From NCBI RefSeq assembly GCF_000384415.1, contig NZ_ARVU01000001.1, forward strand, positions 2,294,001 to 2,358,000: a stretch of 64,000 bases of DNA, in the 5' to 3' direction. Within the stretch, counting starts at the first letter, position 1. Every line of letters starts with the position of its first letter. This DNA is from Cycloclasticus pugetii PS-1 (GTDB lineage Bacteria; Pseudomonadota; Gammaproteobacteria; Methylococcales; Cycloclasticaceae). This document shows, one piece after another, positions 59,081 to 64,000 of this stretch. A program made the translations under genes and the position numbers. The notes beneath the pieces were generated by a model, which was not told where the DNA came from, made no database searches, and was given only the letters and a program-made list of their open reading frames with translations.

Positions 59081-59220
59081 TTCCATTTCAACCCCATTAT
59101 AAATTATGCAATAAAAACAGAATAATAAGTTGCCATTCTCCTAACTCCTGCGCTAACCTCTGTAGCAACATTACTATAAAAATACAGATAATCAATATAG
59201 AAAAACCTTAGGAGAATTTT

Positions 59221-59607
59221 ATGTCTACACCCGTTCCTTTTGAGTCCCTATTAGATATTGAAGGCATTGTTGGCGCTGTGCGCTGGCGTGAAACTGTTGC
59301 AGGGAAAGGCGCCGTCACTCCTCCTTTTTTAACAGAGTATATCGGCAACATTACCGAGGATCGCGCTGAACGACTTATGGCTCACGCTGAAGCAGCTGGC
59401 CTTGCCATTATGGGCATTAGCCAACTTAGTCACCTACGCGCATCACACGACCCTTCCGTTGTTTACCCATTAGATTCTTATTATGTACATAGCATGCGAG
59501 GGTCAGTTGTCTGCACCATTAATCGTGTAGCTGCATTAATTGATAATGATGTTAACGTCGATATCCAAAAACTTATTGCTAAAATGAATTTAATAGATAA
59601 CTCCTAA
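59221..59607 (+). CDS. Small Roadblock/LC7-like (DUF2173-type) protein, tentative
   Basis: A 128-residue soluble protein. The N-terminal SLLDIEGIVGAVRWRE, then a helix (RAERLMAHAEAAGLAIMG) and later strand-like YYVHSMRGSVVCTINR resemble the alternating pattern of Roadblock/LC7 domains such as DUF2173; the match is by eye. Roadblock proteins bind small GTPases or act as scaffolds. The SD is AGGAG. Monocistronic, between an FNR-like box and a strong terminator, which suggests it is a highly regulated single gene. Confidence 0.65.
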   Translation: MSTPVPFESLLDIEGIVGAVRWRETVAGKGAVTPPFLTEYIGNITEDRAERLMAHAEAAGLAIMGISQLSHLRASHDPSVVYPLDSYYVHSMRGSVVCTINRVAALIDNDVNVDIQKLIAKMNLIDNS

Positions 59608-59631
59608 AAACTCATTAACTATTATCATGCC

Positions 59632-59664
59632 AAAAAGCCTCTTTAGTTGATAAAGAGGCTTTTT
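59632..59664 (+). terminator. Terminator after the Roadblock-like gene
   Basis: The perfect 14-base stem AAAAAGCCTCTTTA / TAAAGAGGCTTTTT with the loop GTTGA and continuing T's. Separates the gene from the following RHO operon. Confidence 0.92.
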
Positions 59665-59678
59665 TTGATCATAGTCAT
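59665..59678. promoter_or_regulatory. Weak FNR-like site before RHO beta/alpha
   Basis: TTGAT-CATA-GTCAT: one perfect half-site and one half with 3 of 5 matches. It directly follows the terminator and lies 71-84 bases before the RHO beta ATG. Weak taken alone. Confidence 0.25.
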
Positions 59679-59748
59679 TTTCTTATAAAAAGACCCCCGT
59701 ATACTCAACGGTTAAATTTATCCAAAAAAAACAAAAAGAGGAGGCCAT

Positions 59749-60234
59749 ATGCCAAACAATGCTATAACCCTTGAACTAAAAAGCGAAATAGAAGACCTAC
59801 TTAACAGCTATGTTCAATGCATCGATGATGATGATTTAGAAAACTGGCCAAATTTTTTTACTGACCAGTGCTTATATCAAATCATTCCAAGAGAAAACCA
59901 TGAAATAGGCTTACCAACTGCTGTGATGTGGTGTGATAGCCGCGGCATGCTAGAGGACCGCATTACCGCGTTACGTCATGCTAATGTCTATCAAGTTCAA
60001 TGGTATCGCCATATTATTAGCAACCCTGTTATTACAACTGATGACGGCGAAACATTTCACGTACAGTCAAATTATGCAGTATTCAAAACCTGTAATGACG
60101 GAGAAAGTACTGTTTATAACGTTGGCCGTTATGTTGATGAGATTGTCCGCGATAAAGGCGCTCTTAAATTTAAAAAACGAAGCGCTATTTACGACACTCA
60201 TCGAATCACTACCCTATTGGTCATCCCTGTTTAA
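59749..60234 (+). CDS. Ring-hydroxylating oxygenase beta subunit
   Basis: A 161-residue RHO beta subunit: LLNSYVQCIDDDDLENWPNF and CLYQIIPRENHE, typical of the small subunits that accompany salicylate/anthranilate-type alpha subunits. SD GAGGAGG. It precedes its alpha gene, 11 bases upstream, so the order is beta-alpha, opposite to the other pairs. It could also serve the beta-less alpha subunits at 24906 and 56574. Confidence 0.87.
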   Translation: MPNNAITLELKSEIEDLLNSYVQCIDDDDLENWPNFFTDQCLYQIIPRENHEIGLPTAVMWCDSRGMLEDRITALRHANVYQVQWYRHIISNPVITTDDGETFHVQSNYAVFKTCNDGESTVYNVGRYVDEIVRDKGALKFKKRSAIYDTHRITTLLVIPV

Positions 60235-60245
60235 GGAGAAAAATA

Positions 60246-61499
60246 ATGAATGCAATAACACCTCCACATTTAAAATGGTCTGCTGACGAAAGCCACACCT
60301 CAGTACCGTATTCCGTTTTTAATGATCAGGAAGTCTACGATCTGGAGCAAGCCAGAATCTACAATGGCCCAACGTGGAATTTTTTAGCCGCTGATGCAGA
60401 ACTGCCAGAAAAAGGTAGCTTCAAATCAACCTATATTGGTGATACCCCTGTTGTCGTTACCCGTGGGCAAGATAATGAAATCTATGCTTGGGTTAACCGT
60501 TGTGCTCACCGTGGCGCTGAGATTTGTCGAGAGCGTCACGGTAAGTCTGAAGATGGTGCTTACACATGTGTATATCACCAATGGGCTTATGATGCGAAGG
60601 GTGACCTTCATGGGGTCCCCTTCCAGCGTGGACTCGCTGGCAAAGGTGGCATGCCAAAAGACTTTGATAAGAAAAAGCACGGTCTACGTAAGGTCCGTGT
60701 GGTTAATTACCATGGTGCGATTTTTGGTACCTTTAGCGATGATACGCCGGATATTGAAGAATATATGGGCGATGATGTTAGCTACCATATGCGTCGACTG
60801 CTAAATAAGCCGATAGAAATACTCGGTACAACTCGGCAATATATTAAAGGGAATTGGAAGTTCTACTCAGAAAACACCAAAGACCCTTACCATGCAAGCT
60901 TGTTACATCTCTTCCATGCAACCTTTGGGCTATATAGATCTTCACAAAAAGGTGAGTCCATCGCCAACAACGACTATCACTCGATCCTATGGGCAAGTGG
61001 TGGTACTGAAGATGAGACCGCTCTTGATGACATGAAGAAAGATAAGCTTAGAACGCTTCAAACTGGCGAATATGAGCTTAAAGATATGTCTTTATTAGCT
61101 GGTAAACAAGAATTCGAAGATGGCGTAACTTTAGTTATCTTGTCACTTTTTCCTTCGTTAGTTGTACAGCAAATTCAAAATACCCTCGCTTTTCGTCAGA
61201 TCTTACCGAAAGGCAAGGATGAATTTGAGTTAGTCTGGACTTACTTTGGTTATAAAGATGACACCGAAGAACTTAGAAATATTCGTTTAAAGCAATTTAA
61301 CCTTATTGGACCTGCTGGACTTATCTCAATGGAAGATGGCGAGTCAACAGAATTGTGCCAAAATGCCATTATCAGGGATGGTGAGTTTACAAACGTTATC
61401 CGTATGGCTGGTGATGAAGCGAAGGGAGACGACCACCTTGTTACTGAAGGTTTGATCCGAGGCTTATGGAAAGGTTACCGAGAAATAATGGACTTCTAA
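60246..61499 (+). CDS. RHO alpha subunit, mosaic paralogue of 24906-26156
   Basis: A 417-residue Rieske oxygenase: C86-x-H88 and C108-x2-H111 (YHQW), iron site D213-x2-H216-x4-H221 (KDPYHASLLH). Its Rieske domain and C-terminal sheet are nearly identical, at DNA level, to the alpha gene at 24906, while the intervening stretch (about residues 208-300) and the N- and C-terminal ends differ. SD AAGGAG. Coupled to the beta gene upstream and closed by a terminator. The residues lining the substrate pocket are expected in the divergent part. Confidence 0.93.
   Translation: MNAITPPHLKWSADESHTSVPYSVFNDQEVYDLEQARIYNGPTWNFLAADAELPEKGSFKSTYIGDTPVVVTRGQDNEIYAWVNRCAHRGAEICRERHGKSEDGAYTCVYHQWAYDAKGDLHGVPFQRGLAGKGGMPKDFDKKKHGLRKVRVVNYHGAIFGTFSDDTPDIEEYMGDDVSYHMRRLLNKPIEILGTTRQYIKGNWKFYSENTKDPYHASLLHLFHATFGLYRSSQKGESIANNDYHSILWASGGTEDETALDDMKKDKLRTLQTGEYELKDMSLLAGKQEFEDGVTLVILSLFPSLVVQQIQNTLAFRQILPKGKDEFELVWTYFGYKDDTEELRNIRLKQFNLIGPAGLISMEDGESTELCQNAIIRDGEFTNVIRMAGDEAKGDDHLVTEGLIRGLWKGYREIMDF
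60363..60866. repeat. High-identity tract shared with 25539-26042 (inverted)
   Basis: 504-base counterpart of the tract in the other alpha gene, about 8 mismatches by hand count, with sharp edges. Confidence 0.9.
61149..61339. repeat. Second high-identity tract shared with 25066-25256 (inverted)
   Basis: 191-base counterpart, about 9 mismatches by hand count. The 282 bases between the two tracts (60867-61148) have diverged while keeping equal length. Confidence 0.85.
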
Positions 61500-61520
61500 A
61501 TCCTACTTTAGCAGTAAAAC

Positions 61521-61556
61521 AAAAGCCTCTAATGCCTTGCATTAGGGGCTTTTTTT
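61521..61556 (+). terminator. Terminator after RHO beta/alpha
   Basis: A 14-base stem with one G-U-type mismatch (61521-61534 with 61540-61553) followed by T's. Separates the oxygenase genes from the FNR-type regulator, which needs its own promoter. Confidence 0.88.
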
Positions 61557-61632
61557 CATCGCTTTAAAAAGTTTTGAATCTATCTAATTATAGTTTACAG
61601 TAGGGCTTATAATAAAAACGGCGTTGCCTGCT

Positions 61633-62349
61633 ATGCAAAAAAACAAAGCCGCTTCCAACTGTGTCGAATGTGTGCTCGCAAAACAATGCGTCCCTTCTGG
61701 AATGCCGGCCAACAAGCTATTTCGCTTTGAAAATATAGTCCAAACTAATATCCCATACAAAATGGGCGAGGCATTATTTCAACAGCACACTGAAACAAGC
61801 TTTTTATATGTTGTTAAGACAGGTTCATTTAAAACAAAAATGATTTCACCTCATGGCACCGAACATGTACACAACTTTTTTCTGCCCGGTGAAGTCATCG
61901 GTCTGGACAGTGTAGGGCTTGGAATGACACTAAACAGTGCTGATGCCCTTGAAGCCAGTTTAGCTTGTAAAATAGACTACCCCTCGCTGCGCATGTTGCG
62001 TAAGGAGTTTCCAACCTTGTCTGACTTCTCAGTGAAGCTGTATAGCACCGCCTTAGCTTCCATGAGTCGCGTGCAAAACATCATATCCCTACAGTCCGCC
62101 TCGTCTCGATTAGCAGCCTTTTTGATTTTATATCATAGTCGTATTTCATCCTCTAATTTACAGTCATCCTCATTTCAACTACCGATGACTCGCCAAGATA
62201 TTGCCAGCCACCTTGGACTGGCTGTTGAGACAGTCAGCCGGTCTTTTTCCAAACTCATTGATACCGGCTGCATTAATAAGGATGGACGTAAAATTCAAAT
62301 TTTAGAACTTAAAAAATTGGAGCAACTTGCAAACTCATCTGCCCGCTAA
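61633..62349 (+). CDS. FNR-type oxygen-responsive transcription regulator
   Basis: A 238-residue Crp/Fnr protein. The N-terminus has C10-x2-C13-x5-C19 and a fourth Cys at 112 (SLACKI), the exact [4Fe-4S] ligand pattern of E. coli FNR. The effector domain is a cNMP-like barrel. The recognition helix reads VETVSRSF; the E-x2-S-R motif contacts TTGAT half-sites. FNR is active as a dimer without oxygen and is inactivated by oxygen. A TTG at 61624 would add 3 residues; neither start has a clear SD. It lies between two RHO operons, and FNR-like boxes occur upstream of several genes in the window. Confidence 0.9.
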   Translation: MQKNKAASNCVECVLAKQCVPSGMPANKLFRFENIVQTNIPYKMGEALFQQHTETSFLYVVKTGSFKTKMISPHGTEHVHNFFLPGEVIGLDSVGLGMTLNSADALEASLACKIDYPSLRMLRKEFPTLSDFSVKLYSTALASMSRVQNIISLQSASSRLAAFLILYHSRISSSNLQSSSFQLPMTRQDIASHLGLAVETVSRSFSKLIDTGCINKDGRKIQILELKKLEQLANSSAR

Positions 62350-62358
62350 GAGGCCTTA

Positions 62359-62372
62359 GTGACATATATCAA
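62359..62372. promoter_or_regulatory. Weak FNR/CRP-like site before RHO alpha/beta
   Basis: GTGAC-ATAT-ATCAA: one perfect half-site, the other matching 3 of 5. It is 77-90 bases before the alpha ATG at 62449. Weak taken alone. Confidence 0.3.
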
Positions 62373-62448
62373 ATTCAAAGACAAAAACAATAGGTCACTT
62401 TTAAAAAACTATATATATTCTTTTTACGATTAACCAATAGGAGAGAAC

Positions 62449-63639
62449 ATGACGCAAATACCTAATAACAGTGCCACACTAGAATGGCCGGCTAAATATA
62501 ATGAAGTACCTAAAGAGGTTTTCGAACGGGCTGATTTATGGCCAAAAGAACTTGAAAATATCTTTTATGGTGCCGAATGGCACCCAATCGTTCATCAAAG
62601 TGAAATCCCAAATATCGGCGATTATAAGGCTGCTGATTTGGGTGAAATCCCTGTTTTCGCTGTGCGCGGTGAAGACAATAAGATTCGTATCTTTCAAAAC
62701 GCCTGTACTCATCGAGGCACAACCCTTGTTACCGAAAGTTTAGGCAACAAAACAGAATTTGAATGCCCTTACCATCGTTGGCTATTCAGCCCTGAAGGTG
62801 AGTTAGTCGGTTGCCCAAATAGCCGTGAATTTACACCCGATTTTGACAAGAAAAACTTTAGTTTACCCACCTTCCGAACAGAAGAATTCTGTGGCTTATA
62901 TTTTATTACTATGAGCGAGACAGTTGCTCCTCTTAAGGAATATCTCGGTGAAAACTTCTACGAACCTCTTAGTCGAATCCTTGGTGGTGACGGGCGTTTA
63001 AAGTTCATTGGCTATCAAAAAGTTCATTATGACTGTAACTGGAAAGCATACTGCGATAACGATGGTTATCACGCTCCACTCCTTCACCTAGCTTTTAAAA
63101 TGCTTAACTGGCAGGGTGGCAAAGGTGTTCAAAATGTATCTGAAAATGGTCATTTATCCTTTGAATCTGAACTTAAAATCCCTGATGACATTACAGCCCT
63201 AAAAGACGCCTCTATATTAGATTTTAAAGGCACCGAAACCAGTACAGGCTCCATTGTACAAATGCAATTCCCTCTTACTGTTTATTCCAAACATATGGAT
63301 ATGCTAAATATTCGTTATGCTTTTCCTAAAGGCCCTAAAGGCATTGAAGTCCATTACGCATATTTCACTCATGAAGATGATGACGATGAAATGATTGCGC
63401 ATAGAATTCGCCAATCTAGTAACTTGCTTGGCCCTAGTGGTTTAATCAGCATGGAAGATGCCTCTGTTTTTTCCCGCATTGATAAGGGTAATAAAACACC
63501 TGGTATGGCAATATTCCAGAAAGGTGTTAAAGACGAATACCAACTTGAACTTCAGGTTGGGCAAAATGATGAATCTGGAAACCTACCACGTTGGGAACAC
63601 TATAGAAAATTAATGGGCTTTAAGAGGGCAGAAGCATGA
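62449..63639 (+). CDS. RHO alpha subunit with YHRW Rieske variant
   Basis: A 396-residue Rieske oxygenase: C86-x-H88 (CTHRG) and C106-x2-H109, followed by R110 where nearly all relatives have Gly (YHRW). The iron site is D205-x2-H208-x4-H213 (NDGYHAPLLH), and the lead-in YCDNDGYH replaces the usual EN-x2-D. The protein is shorter than typical alpha subunits. It is followed by a beta gene overlapping as ATGA. It belongs loosely with the salicylate-type group (ALLH/PLLH, LGPSGLISMED). The substrate is unknown. Confidence 0.9.
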   Translation: MTQIPNNSATLEWPAKYNEVPKEVFERADLWPKELENIFYGAEWHPIVHQSEIPNIGDYKAADLGEIPVFAVRGEDNKIRIFQNACTHRGTTLVTESLGNKTEFECPYHRWLFSPEGELVGCPNSREFTPDFDKKNFSLPTFRTEEFCGLYFITMSETVAPLKEYLGENFYEPLSRILGGDGRLKFIGYQKVHYDCNWKAYCDNDGYHAPLLHLAFKMLNWQGGKGVQNVSENGHLSFESELKIPDDITALKDASILDFKGTETSTGSIVQMQFPLTVYSKHMDMLNIRYAFPKGPKGIEVHYAYFTHEDDDDEMIAHRIRQSSNLLGPSGLISMEDASVFSRIDKGNKTPGMAIFQKGVKDEYQLELQVGQNDESGNLPRWEHYRKLMGFKRAEA

Positions 63640-64000
63640 GCGAGATTGAACCTAACGTAATTTTTAGTATTGAGAACTTAAATAGAGACTATATTTGTGC
63701 GCTCGACAATTTAGATATGGAAAAATGGTTAGCCTGTTTTAATAAACAAGGCAGCTATACTTTGATTTCAAATGAAAATGAATCTAAGGGTTTTCCTATT
63801 GCCTTTATGCTCGATGATAAATATGAACGTCTGCAAGACAGAGTCACACAGGTCACGGTCATTCAAAATGATTCAACTGAACATTATCAAATGAGACACA
63901 TGACTCAGCTGACTTCTATTAAAGATTTAGGCAATAATCGTTACCAAGCTAACTATAATTTTTCTATTTTCTACACCCAGAATCTTGTTGAGAAAAGTGA
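63636..64000 (+). CDS. RHO beta subunit, cut by window end
   Basis: It starts at the ATG overlapping the alpha stop and stays open for about 121 codons to the window edge. The N-terminal pattern LNRDYICALDNLDMEKWLACF and the later LDDKYERLQDRVTQV are those of RHO beta subunits, matching positions in the beta at 59749. It pairs with the alpha at 62449-63639 in alpha-beta order. The C-terminus is not visible. Confidence 0.88.
   Translation, partial: MSEIEPNVIFSIENLNRDYICALDNLDMEKWLACFNKQGSYTLISNENESKGFPIAFMLDDKYERLQDRVTQVTVIQNDSTEHYQMRHMTQLTSIKDLGNNRYQANYNFSIFYTQNLVEKS

Overview
The window looks like the chromosome of a marine, aromatic-hydrocarbon-degrading gammaproteobacterium, most likely Cycloclasticus or a close relative. 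The grounds are an AT-rich base composition, gammaproteobacterial housekeeping genes (atpIBEFHAGDC-glmU-glmS, parAB-rsmG-mnmG) and an unusually dense set of ring-hydroxylating oxygenase (RHO) genes with a phn-type dihydrodiol pathway. No database search was possible, so the genus is an inference. I saw no insertion sequences, CRISPR arrays, tRNA or rRNA genes.

Layout. 1-5.5 kb: leftward catabolic operon (RHO alpha, a 116-residue orphan, SDR, glutathione transferase, a second RHO alpha/beta pair, SDR cut by the window edge). 5.9-8.2 kb: rightward quinone reductase-SDR-UbiA prenyltransferase operon. 8.2-10 kb: dsbB, a small membrane protein and phoH. 10.3-17.5 kb: leftward group that may build an envelope lipid or glycan (membrane-anchored GSA-type aminotransferase, PHP-glycosyltransferase fusion, phosphatidylserine decarboxylase, Mpo1-like membrane protein, UDP-glucose dehydrogenase). 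17.6-23.7 kb: leftward operon of AlkB-like hydroxylase, RHO alpha/beta, Cys-less thiolase-like protein plus DUF35 partner, and acyl-CoA ligase, with a meta-cleavage-type hydrolase divergent from it. 24.9-32.9 kb: DUF1302/DUF1329/YCF48-like/RND envelope module followed by an orphan RHO alpha. 33-47.4 kb: housekeeping block. 47.5-48.8 kb: moxR and a GNAT gene. 48.8-57.8 kb: phn-type genes (isomerase, Rieske ferredoxin, ferredoxin reductase, extradiol dioxygenase, RHO beta and alpha, another RHO alpha), interspersed with a trpB-like gene, DUF2461 and a truncated haemoglobin. 58-64 kb: pdxA-like dehydrogenase, a Roadblock-like protein, RHO beta/alpha, an FNR-type regulator, and a further RHO alpha/beta cut by the window end.

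How it fits together. Eight RHO alpha and five beta subunits are encoded here but only one Rieske ferredoxin and one reductase, so the oxygenases probably share electron carriers. Dihydrodiols would pass through SDR or PdxA-type dehydrogenases, extradiol ring cleavage, the hydrolase and the isomerase. A CoA ligase with a thiolase-fold pair that looks like a retro-aldolase could shorten side chains. The DUF1302/1329/RND group probably handles hydrophobic substrates at the envelope.

The most interesting observations are: (i) an FNR homologue with all four cluster cysteines encoded between RHO operons, and FNR-like boxes upstream of the globin, the pdxA/Roadblock divergence and the DUF1302 operon, suggesting oxygen-linked control of oxygen-consuming catabolism; (ii) two RHO alpha genes 35 kb apart that are nearly identical in two DNA tracts but diverged in the segment between them; (iii) the unusual envelope biosynthesis group; (iv) the Cys-less thiolase/DUF35 pair.
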